A DNA stretch of 64,000 nt from Climacium dendroides (taxonomy: Eukaryota > Streptophyta > Bryopsida > Hypnales > Climaciaceae). Below, piece by piece: positions 42,829 to 53,310 of the stretch. Both the position numbers and the translations under genes were made by a program. The notes under the pieces were generated by a model. It did no database searches, was not told the origin of the DNA, and saw only the letters and a list, made by a program, of their open reading frames with translations. Where the stretch lies: NCBI GenBank assembly GCA_950106755.1, contig OX467089.1, forward strand, positions 29,431,345 through 29,495,344, in the 5' to 3' direction. Position 1 is the first letter of the stretch. Each line of letters starts with the position of its first letter.

Positions 42829-45276
42829 TTGAATCCACAACCTCTAGCATCTGTACGGCCATATTCAAGTATCCTTAGGAATCCACCTCGTGTGACCTCC
42901 CGCAGATCTAAGGAACTCCTCACTCCAGAGTGCATCAACTTGGTGTCTAGCAAAGTCTGTTGTTCCCAGAATTGCGTTCAACCGTTTCCAAGGGAGAAGA
43001 TTCGGGCCTTCCGCGAGAGAATGTACTCCAATACATCATTCAAGTTCAGGTCACACATGAAGACTGATGTACATAGGTCAGTGCATCTTGATGCACGTGG
43101 GAGGAAGACAGTGACCGTTGAAGGCATCAACGTGTGCATGCGAGCATGGATGCATATTTCTGGGGTCCCGGAGGCTACATTCTATCGGTACCTCAAATAT
43201 TGGAAGGACGAACGAGAGGCAAGAGACCATGGAAATGTAGGATTGGAGAAGCTGAGAAAGCACACTCAACAAGCAACTGCCATGCTAAAGTGCATCCTTG
43301 AAAAGGAGGCAGATCACATGCCACATCGTACTCGGACTTTGAAGTCAGGGGACAAGGTCGTATCCATGTGTCTTCCCTCTACTTTTCAGTGGAAGGGTAA
43401 GATGAAAGAAATTAATGATGTCAATGTAGCCTTCGGATTACCCGAAGTTTCTACTTCAAACCTGAGCAAGATCAGGTCCTTGAAGTTTTCAGAGTACGAG
43501 GTGAAAAAACCTGGTGATAATTTTGCTCGGTGTTCAGTGTGTGACAAACTACAAGAGCTACGAAGGAGTTGTATTGCTGGATCTCAAAGTGCTTTGATAT
43601 GGTCAAGGAGGCTTGACAAACATTTGGCTATTGCTCGGGCACATAGGGAGCTCTACTACGCAAATCGTTACCGCTCGCATGAGTTTCCACATGAATGTTT
43701 GACGATCATGCATGACAAGATGGACCATGCCAAGACCGCTTCTCCGGTTTTTTCCCACAAAACTAAAGAACTTGATGGGCTCATGAAGTTGCCCGTCTCG
43801 GTCACTGGCATGATTGCACATGGTCATGCTGATGTTCGATATGCGCACTATGGCTTGGATATGTTTCCCCATGACTCAAACTACACTATTGGCTCCATGG
43901 CGAAGTTGCTCCGAGATTTGGAATTGCCACCAAAATCGTCTTCTCGGCAATTGTTTACGGGGTCTGGATCCACAAATTTATCTAGGGCAATACTAAAGGG
44001 TGCCGAAGTTTGCGAAGCATCACTACCTCCGCTACCGAAAATGTTATGTCCAGGGATGCCGTTGCCTCCTATTTTGAATGTGCAGATGGATAATGCCACC
44101 GGAGATAACAAGAATAGATTTGTTTTTTGTTATTGGTCTCTACTTGTTGCAAACAAGATCTTTCGTGAAGTGTACGTGAACTTCATGATTGTGGGTCATA
44201 CTCATGACGACATTGATGCGCTCTTTGGAAGATGGAGTATGCTTTTGAAGAAGGAAAACTTCCTTACAATTCCTGCACTTATGAAGTCGTTTATGGATGT
44301 GGAATCCATTCCAACAATCCCTCACCTCATCGAAGAGGTGCCAGATTTCAAGGGTTTCATAGCAAGCAAAGTTTTGGATGGCAATGACATCATGGTTGGA
44401 CACACAAAGCCACAACAAGTGAAGTTCTACCTTGACTCGACTGGGTGTCCAGTCATGAAGTACAAAATGTTGTGCACTGATGTGGAGTGGTTGCTGAAGG
44501 GGACTGGTCATAGAATGAAATTGTGGAAGGAGGACTCTGAAGGACAAAGTTTGTGGCCACGTGGAGTACCAGAAGCAGTTCTGCTGAGTCCAATGAAAGG
44601 TGCAGAGGACATCTTGAAGGGCATATCCGGATTCGTGAGGTATTGGGAGAATTTGTGCAATCAAGATCGCACTAGAGAGTACCGAAGACGCTATGAGCAC
44701 GTAGTGCACTACTGGCAAGGTGTCAAGGTAGCATTGCTAGAACCACTACCTTCATCTTCTATTTTGAAGGATGGTTTTTGGCCTACAAGCAGTGTTCAAG
44801 CAACTCAAGTAGATGAATTAGACGAAGACGGCGAGGATCGTGAAGAGTTTGGAGAAGATGACGCGTACGTAGGCCCTTTGAGAGGTCGCCCACAACCATC
44901 CTTTAGGGTGGGTCGAGATCTCTTTGAAGGATATTTTGTTGCAGTTCGACCCGCAGATGGTGACAATCATCCGGTTTGGATTGCAAGGGCGTTATCTGAT
45001 CAAAATTGTAATCCGGAGAAACCTAATTGTATACACATTCAGTACTTCCGTCCAACATCGAGAGATGAAGATGTTCAAGACTTTTACACTGGATGGGACA
45101 GTGAAAGAGGTCTACGTTGGAAAGTGGATGAAACTGAACCGCCACTTTGGGAGCATACAAATGCTGTTATGACAGCGTGGAAGTCTAGCATTCGAAAAGA
45201 TACTTGTCAATGCATGATCAAGATTCCTGCTGCTCAAATTGACGTTATCAACCAAAGTCTCGCATCCTACACTTGA
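42829..45276 (+). CDS. DUF7869-type transposase candidate
   Basis: An uninterrupted single-exon frame of about 815 residues; the frame is open from 42799, and the first ATG is at 43021. N-terminal cysteines (KVCCSQNC), an RGRKTVTVEGINVCMRAW helix region and an ATFYRYLKYW helix look like a DNA-binding part. Cys-X2-Cys (CSVCDKL) follows. The core resembles the DUF7869/RNase H-like fold: MHDKMDH near 294-300, VQMDNATGDNKN with Asp421, and VGHTHDDIDALF with Asp460/461/463, a plausible DDD/DDE set. The C-terminus is acidic, then a HPVWIARALSD...YFRPTS domain. It lies 0.6 kb from the proposed right terminal repeat, behind the palindrome array. DDE assignment is inference; family resemblance is strong. 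Confidence 0.7.
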   Translation: MNPQPLASVRPYSSILRNPPRVTSRRSKELLTPECINLVSSKVCCSQNCVQPFPREKIRAFRERMYSNTSFKFRSHMKTDVHRSVHLDARGRKTVTVEGINVCMRAWMHISGVPEATFYRYLKYWKDEREARDHGNVGLEKLRKHTQQATAMLKCILEKEADHMPHRTRTLKSGDKVVSMCLPSTFQWKGKMKEINDVNVAFGLPEVSTSNLSKIRSLKFSEYEVKKPGDNFARCSVCDKLQELRRSCIAGSQSALIWSRRLDKHLAIARAHRELYYANRYRSHEFPHECLTIMHDKMDHAKTASPVFSHKTKELDGLMKLPVSVTGMIAHGHADVRYAHYGLDMFPHDSNYTIGSMAKLLRDLELPPKSSSRQLFTGSGSTNLSRAILKGAEVCEASLPPLPKMLCPGMPLPPILNVQMDNATGDNKNRFVFCYWSLLVANKIFREVYVNFMIVGHTHDDIDALFGRWSMLLKKENFLTIPALMKSFMDVESIPTIPHLIEEVPDFKGFIASKVLDGNDIMVGHTKPQQVKFYLDSTGCPVMKYKMLCTDVEWLLKGTGHRMKLWKEDSEGQSLWPRGVPEAVLLSPMKGAEDILKGISGFVRYWENLCNQDRTREYRRRYEHVVHYWQGVKVALLEPLPSSSILKDGFWPTSSVQATQVDELDEDGEDREEFGEDDAYVGPLRGRPQPSFRVGRDLFEGYFVAVRPADGDNHPVWIARALSDQNCNPEKPNCIHIQYFRPTSRDEDVQDFYTGWDSERGLRWKVDETEPPLWEHTNAVMTAWKSSIRKDTCQCMIKIPAAQIDVINQSLASYT

Positions 45277-45646
45277 TATCTGTAGCTATGTAATATGTAT
45301 GTATATGATTAGATGGTATAGTTTTGAGTGGATTGATTTTATTTTATTGCTCGGCATTGCATTATTGATTTCAACTGTATATTTTGTGTTTACAGAACAT
45401 TGGAATTTAAGTATAGTCTCAATATACTTCTTTTTATATTCTTCAGCACTCTTTTCTTTATTTTTTACTTCATTATCTTATTTGTTTATCATTGAGTATG
45501 TTTTATTTCAAATTACATTGTTATTGGGAAAAAAAGTAGTAAATATATCTACTATTTATTTGGTTAACAGATAAAGCACTTGTCACATTCTGGGTAGGGG
45601 GGCGGTTGGTTGTTACAACTCTCCTGCCTGCAAAGCTCATTTAGCA
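45277..45646. other. AT-rich 3' flank of the transposase gene
   Basis: No gene. Very AT-rich, probably 3' UTR and terminator region of the upstream gene. Confidence 0.4.
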
Positions 45647-45762
45647 GCACCAAGTCATGTTGTTCTCTCATGCACTCATACAAGTCCAACGGGAATCGAA
45701 CCCGGACCGCTTCAATGAGATGAACAACCCCTCACAACCAACCCCGGAGTTCATGACTTGGT
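45647..45762 (-). repeat. tRNA-like fragment in a short inverted-repeat frame
   Basis: On the minus strand GTCCGGGTTCGATTCCCG is a clear tRNA T-arm/B-box sequence. ACCAAGTCATG at one end and CATGACTTGGT at the other form 11-bp inverted ends. The D-arm/A-box match is weak and the cloverleaf does not close, so it is a SINE-like or tRNA-derived piece, not a functional tRNA. Confidence 0.4.
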
Positions 45763-45841
45763 ATTTAGAAGATGACATAATCTTTATTTATATTAATTAT
45801 AACATTACTCTAAACCGAATTACATGTGTTTGAACAGACTA

Positions 45842-45872
45842 TCACTCAAAAGACTCTCATTTTAATGGAAAT
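45842..45872 (-). repeat. Right terminal inverted repeat
   Basis: TCACTCAAAAGACTCTCATT continuing to TTAATGGAAAT. The 15 bases at 45853-45867 are the exact reverse complement of 26479-26493 and the direct match of the left copy's end at 6644-6658. Confidence 0.55.
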
Positions 45873-46739
45873 TGCGCATTACAACTAGCAAATTCAGTGT
45901 TTGCCCACCTAAATTGCCTAAAATTATAATTCATTTGTTAGGGTCTAAATGGACAATATTATTATGAGAGACCCCAAACCTCTCAAAATATTGAATATTG
46001 TGTTTAAGTATCCATTGGCTGAAGAATATCTTTGATGTCCTACAAGATAATGTGGTCTGTTGCAAATCATTCTTTAGGTTTTGAGCATATCGATGTTGAT
46101 TATGGAATTAATAGTAACTAGAAGAGGATTTTGGTCCAAGCGCTCATTTACCTCCACGTGCACTAGAACGTTCAGGCACTCTTTGCATCTTGCGGCCGTA
46201 TCCTCTCCCTTGGACGTCAATTGCAATATGGTTTGCTCGAGTTCCTGTTGCAAGTATAATATAAGGGTGAATTAACATTGATATGTCTAATACCAAGTCA
46301 TTGGGGTATAGGGTTTTGTTACTAGAAGCTCGAAAATGACGATACTTAGATCAATGTTTCAGAAGGCGGCATTAGTATCAGAGTATGCGCAAATAGAGGA
46401 GACAAGTGGAGAGTAGTTTCAAGAGACCGATCAAGACTACGAGCTACAACAGAACAACCAAGGCGATGAAGATCTGGACGATTGTGCACAAAGCACACCC
46501 TCAAAGGCTTCAGATGTAGTAAGTTACTCCATCATTGCACTTTCATCTATTTTTTGATCTCTCTACAGGCCTCAAAGGTCCTCTTCTAAATTGAATGAAT
46601 CACGTAGTCGGAATAGGGCTTCACCTCCCCTCTGCAACATCGAAGAGCACCCACGAGCAGTGGAGGCCGGCCCACATGTACCAAATGTCCACAATAAAAC
46701 TAGAGTATTTGGACCAAGGCTCACTATTTGATTTTTGAG
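45873..46739. other. No gene recognised
   Basis: Right flank of the element. A short open frame from ATG 46336 (MTILRSMFQKAAL) is exon-like and ends at TAG 46414; acidic coding-like sequence continues to about 46520. No domain, not called. Confidence 0.3.
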
Positions 46740-47600
46740 CCCTCACAATGAAGCTTCGGTGCCGAACCCTCTTTGGGGTGGGCCCGTTGCCATCTTGTTT
46801 CGAATTGTTGTCTCCCCCTTTGACGTTAGGTTGTATCCACCAACTCTAGGAGAGGGCTCAACTAAGCCTCCAAAATGAGGCTTTGGTGCCGAACCCTCTT
46901 TGGGGCTGGCCCATTGCCATCTTTTTTTGAATTCTCGTCTCCCGCCCTTGACGTTAGGTTGTACCCACCAGTTGCAAGAAAGGGCTCATATGGGCCCCCA
47001 AAATGAGGATTCGGCGCCGAACCCTCTTTGAAGCGGGCCCGATGCCATATTGTTTTGAACTCTCATCTGCCCCCGTTGACGTAAGGTTGTACCCACCAGT
47101 TGTAGGACAAGGCTCAAATGGGCCCTCTAGATGAGGCTTCGGCGCCGAACCCTCTTTGGAGCTAGCCTAGGATTGTCTAGCCGCTTGACAGGCCGCCCGC
47201 CCACCCACCCACCCATCCATGCCCATCCGATTAACCTCTCGCCCGCTTGAAATCCGCCTAACGTCAATCAACGACATGTTGACCTTCTTTTTTTCTCAAA
47301 ATAAGAGGCTTAAGCACAAATTTAGAGGTATCAAGTATGAAATTAAGAAAACTACATCATTTGGCATGTTCTAAGTATGAATTTGAAGGCCCGTCCCCTA
47401 CCTTTGACATCAAATTGTACCCACCAGCTATAGGAGAAGGCTCAAATGAGCCCCTAAAATGAGACTTTGGCGTCGAACCTTCTTTAGGGCAAGCCCGTTG
47501 CCATCTTGTTTTTTAAACTCTTGTCCACCCAGTGACCTATGGATGCACCCACTAGTTTGAGAGGGGGGTTCACAAAAGCCTTGCAATGAGTCTTTGGTGC
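46740..47600. repeat. Degenerate ~120-bp tandem repeats
   Basis: Units carry AAATGAGGCTTCGGCGCCGA, ACCCTCTTTGG.GC, TTGCCATCTTGTTT, GACGTTAGGTTGTACCCACC and GGGCTCAAATGGGCC. Copies start near 46740, 46865, 46990 and 47115, with further copies near 47450 and 47570. The palindrome TTCGGCGCCGAA is perfect at 47010-47021 and 47138-47149 and degenerate in the others. Around 47160-47290 the array is interrupted. Confidence 0.75.
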
Positions 47601-48272
47601 CAAACTCCCTAGGTAACTTGGTGGAATTTTATTTCGATTTTTTTTATAATGTAAAAATTACAATAAGAAATGGCCTTTGTTAAGAATTCCATGGGAAAGA
47701 AGTCTCAAAAATACAATTTTCTTCTATGAGATAATAGTCTAGTTTGATTTCATACTTTGTAGATGCCTACAACAAGGAGTTTTTATCGTTTTTAGAAATC
47801 CTTAGGTCAAGTGGTGTAGCATCCTCCCAAAATTTTAGCTCCAAATTCATAGTACTTCCAACTCCAAAAATTACAAGTGTAATATATGACCGGTTCCTTT
47901 TAATTTATATATGTCACACTTGTAATTTTTATTTTATTTCATAAGAAAAATATGAATTATGTTTGGAGTAGTCATATGCACCTTCATTTCAAATTTCAAC
48001 TTGTTTGCATTAATACTCTAAAAGTAGTGATTGAATGAAGATTGAGCAAACAAGTTGTGACACCAAGTAGTACAAGTCATTCTTACATTCATCTTACAAA
48101 GTCCTAAATTTTCAAGTCTTCAACATCTCCAAGGTTTAGAAGCCGTGATAGGAGGGTGCTAAGTACATTAAGCAAAGGTAGAGAGGAATAGCTCAAGGAT
48201 GGGTGACTGAAGGAACTAGGTTGAAAAAACCTCCTTCTCGTGGCTTCGCTCGCGAAGCCCGCAGAGCTCGAG
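47601..48272. other. No gene recognised
   Basis: AT-rich sequence ahead of the minisatellite. No domain-bearing frame. Confidence 0.35.
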
Positions 48273-48328
48273 GAATTTGGGGAATTTGGGGAATTTGGGG
48301 AATTTGGGGAATTTGGGGAATTTGGGGA
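48273..48328. repeat. 9-bp minisatellite, about 6 copies
   Basis: GAATTTGGG repeated head to tail. Frames through it give NLG or SPN repeats on either strand. Confidence 0.95.
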
Positions 48329-48443
48329 CATCTTCACCTTCTCTACGTTTTGCCCCTTTGCCCTCGACCTGTCCCGGCGAACTTCGGCGACCTGTCCCAA
48401 CAGCCTGCCTGCTGTTCGCTGTGCCCTCGACCTGTCCTAGTAA

Positions 48444-48648
48444 GCATTCGGCGCCGAATGCTCCCAGTGCTTGCCTACTATCCGCTGCGCCCTTGACCTA
48501 TCCCAACAAGCATTTGGCGCCGAATGCTTCCAGCGCCCGCCTATTGTCCGTGTTGACTTGCGCCTGTACCCGCTTGCTATTCCAACTGTTTGCACCCTCG
48601 AGCTGTTTGCACCCGCCTACTGTCCAGCAAGAATTCGGTGCCGAATGC
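48444..48648. repeat. Three GCATTCGGCGCCGAATGC palindromes
   Basis: Perfect at 48444-48461; one mismatch at 48510-48527; imperfect at 48631-48648 (GAATTCGGTGCCGAATGC). The flanks repeat too (CCCTCGACCTGTCC and TGCCTACTATCCGCTG). It lies about 0.4 kb upstream of the second ParB-like gene and shares its core with the 46.7-47.6 kb repeats. Confidence 0.85.
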
Positions 48649-49047
48649 TCCCAACCCTGATTCCACGCACCCTCGGTCTGTCCACCTTTGGTTTGCACGT
48701 AGAATGGCTAGCTCCTCTACAGTAAGACTAAGATCCCAAACCCCTACACTCTTCAATTTGTATTCTTCAAAACCTAAACCGCATATTGCTTCTTGTTTCT
48801 CAAATTATAAATGTTTTCTAATTTTGTATAGGTTGTCGCACATTCGCAACTTGAGCATGAAGGTCTTCAATCTGAATAGCAACTCAGAGTTCTTGATGTC
48901 ATTCAGGTAATTCTCTTCATTCTTAACTCTTGGGAATGTGGCATAATCTTTAGGCATACATTTTTTTGGGGGTATTAAATCTTTATTGTACATAGATTTT
49001 AATGAAGTATGTGCCTTGTCCAAGTTTTTTATTTCTCATGATTTGCA

Positions 49048-52000
49048 TTGCCATTAATTGCATGCCAAGATTTGTCACTTTCTGATTCTGAGGATTCTAC
49101 TATTCCAAAATGTCCAATCGGGCTGCGAGACTCAAAGGCAGGAGAGCAAGCAAGGAGGCTTCACCAAAAGTCTGATTTTGTGAAGGTTCTCGATAGTATG
49201 CGCATCCCATTGGGTCGATTCTATGTCCCCCTTTGTAGGATGAATCCTCTTCCAAGAATCCGACCAATTCAAGAGGTTGATGTCGCTACCTTGGAAAAAC
49301 GATTTGAGGGGGGCTACATCGACGGTGACCATGCCATGTATATATCCATTTTTGATGACCATATGTCATCTACGGATGTCACTGAGGAGTGCATAGCTTC
49401 TTGGGACCCTCATTGGCGTGATGTCAATGAGCACTTTGAAAACCAACTTCAGTCTAATCCCGACTATGCTGCATTCCGAGGGAAGATGTTTTTTGTGTGG
49501 AATGGCAATCACAGATTCACAGCTTGGTGGCGCCACATCAATGATCAACATGTCGATGATCTTCGATGGCACTATTCCGTGTTTTGCATTGTTCTCGACC
49601 CCAAAGGACGTATAACATCGTTGCTCAATTGCATGCACGATGTCAATTGGTGAGCACATTTCTTTCATTTAGACTTTATTTCACTTATACTCTATTTCAT
49701 ATGTTGTTTAGTTCACTCTAACAACTCTATTTTTCAGGTCTACCCAACACGATCATGTCAAGACTAGTTTAACTGCTAAGTTGCAACGAATTCGGTACTA
49801 TGGTGGACTTAACCTTGACGATTTTAAGGACCTGCTTACCAAGGAGGAGTTCAATACATGTCTCAAAGTGAAGAAGTCGCATCCCACCTAGTTTCCTCTT
49901 ACAATTGACGTGTTCATCTCTTTTCTTTACCGAGTAAGTGATTCTATTAATTCATTATTCTTACTATATCGTCTTAAAATACATTTCTCATCTCTTGCTA
50001 TTGTCATTGTGTTCTAAATTTCCTTTGCTTTTCATTTTTTCAGCAAGATATATCTCGTACTACCGATGATGCAAATACTGAGTATCACAGAACGACACCA
50101 GTTGAGAAGATATCAGCCGAGGGAGTTTGGGATGCTATGGCATTGGCTACAGACTCTATGGTGAAAGTCATAAAAGCCAAGGACTTTGTAAAGTATCTCG
50201 CTGTTGCAAACCCCAAGAATGGCGAGGCTTTCTTTGATGAGGTAAATTCATTATTATCTCATATCTTTCTTTTTTTCAATTTCATCGCATTCATGGTTTT
50301 TTTTATCCGGGTTTTATTAACTCTAGTTCTCTTTCATAAACAAATCAATTCTCATTTCAGCCTCTTCAAAAAGACTGAAATGACAATTGAGAAGTTGCAA
50401 AAGGTAGCAACTGCAACAGTTGAACCACGCTTCAAGGCGCGCTGGCTCCACTGGTGGAACTCCGGCTCCATTCTTCGAGCCTCTTTTCGCTTCCTAGTTG
50501 GTGATGTCAAGGAGAGCATCTTGGATACTTGGCTCAACCGAGCTACATTCTGGGCTCAAGTACTTCCTCCACTTTTCATTTAAATACATAGTTGTCATTC
50601 TATTTGGCTCTTTACTTTTATCGATGCCACTCTATATCTAATTTTCTCTTTCTTTGTCACTACGTAGCTCGAGGAAATGTTTATTGTGCATTTCGAAGAA
50701 CTTTGTAGGGGGGGTGAGCTCTTGGTGAATTGGGAGGCCTCTCTTGGATTATTGAAGCCCTCAGATTATGTTGAGAGGTGGCGTATCATGTTGTAGGAGA
50801 AAGCATTCTTACCATTCCTTCATCCAAACATCAAGCCTCCTTTTTTAAAGAGTACCAGGCTTGACAATGTCCCATCAGCAGACCTTGCTATAAAGCGGCT
50901 ACTTTACAGGTTTGTGTTTTGTTTCATCATTTGTTGGGAATTTTACTCATTCTCAATACACTACACACTTCTTATGTTTTGTATCACATTAGCAATTGCT
51001 TCATTTTCTTCTCTGATTATTTACTTCTATTCTCATTTTCTTCTGTTTTTCTGTTGTAGGTATGTAATGAGAGAGCTCATGCCTAAGAATGCACTTGGAG
51101 ATAACAATTGCCCTCCATTCTTTGGAGCATGGATTCAGCCATCTTCAGATCTTTGCATCTTTACGCCCATGCAGTTGAAGAAGTTTTCTACTACTCATCT
51201 CCATGGTGGTGGTTGGTATTTGGAGTGCCTTGTGAACTTCACTCCGGATGAAGAGGTGGAGCTCCGCAATAGCATTGTTTGCACTATATCTCCACCTCCA
51301 GTTCCAGATACTGAGGATGAGGTTGTATTCTTGGACCTCTCACAGTCACCTCATGCTGCAACAGAAAATGGCACCTCCTCAAAGAGGAAGCGCTTAAGGA
51401 AGGCTGACAAGGAGAAGGCGAACAAGGAAAAGTTAGTTAGAGATGCAGAGGAACAAGCTGCAGCTGTCGAGAGGGCTGTGGTAAAGGCACTTGCAAAAGT
51501 GGCTGCTACCAACGGTGTTCCTTTGCCTTTTTCTTCAGATATCTCTGTACCTGTTGATGTTTCTGGTTACTTTCCCCCTATTATGGATTCACATGCAGTA
51601 GGGTCGAGTTACATGGAGACCAGTCGAAACGTAGTACACAATCGCATGCAACGCGTGCCTACTGTGTCTAGGTCTTCTGCACCACTTCTTGCTACCTCTT
51701 CTGAATCATTCATTCAGAATGCCTCGGTGCATTCCATCATGGATTCTTTAGGAGATCCAAATGGTCCTCCTCCGCTTTGGACCCAACTGCATGACTTCAT
51801 CTCCCGGGTACTTTTATTAAACCTTGATCTACAATTTTTTCCTTCTTCTATTTTACTAGTTCATTGATATTACAATTTTTTTACTTCTTATTCCTAATTG
51901 TGTCATTGATGTTCCAATTTATTTTCTAATTCAAATTTCTTTTCCAGATTGGAGCAAGGAGGTCCCGTCGTGTGTCTAATGTCAAATGCAAGCACACTGG

Positions 52001-53310
52001 GATTGATTTGCTCATTGCAGAAATCCCAGAGAACTTGCCAGTGCCTGGGATTTCTGTACCTAGTACGGTCATTCCACCTTAGAATGTTCGACCGGAGAAG
52101 TATGTTGATACCATCTTTGAATTTGCAGAGATTTACTTGCATGACGATGCAGCACTTCTCCTTTTCCATCCAAATGACCGCGATGTTCTTATCGACGTGG
52201 AGGAGTGTGCGGAGACTTACAACTTCCGCTTGGAATGTGATTGGTGGGGCATGAATGATCTTCCGTTGGCTTCTCCACGGAATCCATCTACTACGGTAAT
52301 TGTCATCTTTATCTCTTCTTTTAGTTATCATCCATTCAGTTTTTTTCTTTAATTCTTTTTTCATTTTCTTATTTTATATTTTATACTTTATATTTATATT
52401 TTCTTATATATATACTAGTGAACATTTTATTTTGGGAGTGCACCCGTTTTTGGGTTCAATTATTCGTACGGAGTGGCAATGTCCAATCCAGATTTTCCAT
52501 TGGTGAGAATTTTGAATACCATGACTACTTCTACAACTTTGTGAGTTCTGACTCACAACTCATACACGGGAGTATTCCATGGCGAGGGCCTCGGGAGAAG
52601 AATCCGGAATTTGTGAAGTCCTATATTGAGGCTCTCTCCAAAGTTGGAGATATTATATTGGATTGGAATGCCTCTACAGGTTACTTCTTACTTTCATTCT
52701 TTTTTTGCTACAATTTTTTCAGTATCTAATCCTGCATTTTAGAATCATATCATATTTGTTTTAACAGTCAATTTCTACGGCAGGTGCTTCTATTCGTGCT
52801 TGCCAATCTCTTGGCAGGCACATTTTGGCCTTTGAGGAAGACTCGGAGATCTTCAAGGCTCTTTTGGAACCCCTCATCCCCACCTCGATTCCTGCTTTTG
52901 TAGTTCAGAAGAGGAAAGCTATGCGACGAGGCATGGGAGATCGTGCAGAGAAGAAGCTAAAACTCAACCGCGTTCCTTCTTGTGAGTAAGTTCTTCCCTT
53001 ACTTATGGATTTGTTATATTTCTTACATTTTATGGTCTCAACTTGGTTTTTTATTCTTTAGTTACTTTGCAGAGCTCCAGCATTACCCTCATCTCCTGCT
53101 GCATCGATGCCTATGGTGTTTACACCATCAGCCAACCTATTTCTTCCTTACTATGTAGTAGACGCGACGATGGTGATGGCAGCTTCGACATCTCTACCTA
53201 AACGGCGATCCAAGCGCTCATATGATAGGCGTGTTATGCAATATGTAGATGTAGAGGCCAACGAAGGTAGTTCTGAAGAAGAAGACATTAGCTCTAGCAT
53301 CTACAGTTAG
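49048..53310 (+). pseudogene. Second ParB-like/DNA-methyltransferase-like gene, multi-exon, with TAG stops
   Basis: Exons fitted: about 49048-49649, 49738-49933, 50044-50241, about 50374-50559, 50668-50909, 51060-51807, 51948-52295, about 52412-52678, 52784-52985, 53073-53310. Most junction phases agree. The N-terminus is ParB-like: RIRPIQEVDVATLEKRF and FFVWNGNHRFTAWWRH. Middle exons encode an uncharacterised region, then an acidic/basic linker (SSKRKRLRKADKEKA). The C-terminal part is methyltransferase-like: NPEFVKSYIEALSKVGD, ILDWNASTGASIRACQSLG and RHILAFEEDSEIF, a good motif I/II match, though ILDWNASTG replaces DPFAGSG. No DPPY is visible. TAG codons at 49889, 50794 and 52080 interrupt it, and the acceptor of the 52412 exon is unclear. 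It probably starts upstream of 49048. Likely a recently decayed gene. Confidence 0.65.

Larger units (their letters stand above)
26474..45872. mobile_element. Putative 19.4-kb DNA transposon, right copy
   Basis: Left end at 26474 is where the two inverted copies stop matching. The right end at 45872 is proposed because 45842-45872 is an imperfect inverted repeat of 26474-26503, including 15 identical bases. The transposase candidate (42829-45276) lies about 0.6 kb from that end. All copies of the 19-bp palindrome in the window fall inside this span or in the left copy. Cargo: hairpins, basic protein, phosphatase-like protein, ParB-like/methyltransferase-like protein, satellite arrays. No target-site duplication is evident, and the inner limits of 34924-41557 were not verified as one unit, so independent insertions within it are likely. 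Confidence 0.55.

Noticed and set aside
45647..45762. Functional tRNA gene
   Set aside because: Only the T-arm is convincing; D-arm and acceptor stem do not pair properly.
48277..48660. Proline/cysteine-rich protein reading through the minisatellite
   Set aside because: Frames on both strands are open only because of repeats; no domain or splice support.
49889..52082. TAG reassigned as a sense codon
   Set aside because: TAG is used as a normal terminator for other ORFs here (for example 2642, 5204 region excluded, 53308), and C-to-T decay explains the internal ones.
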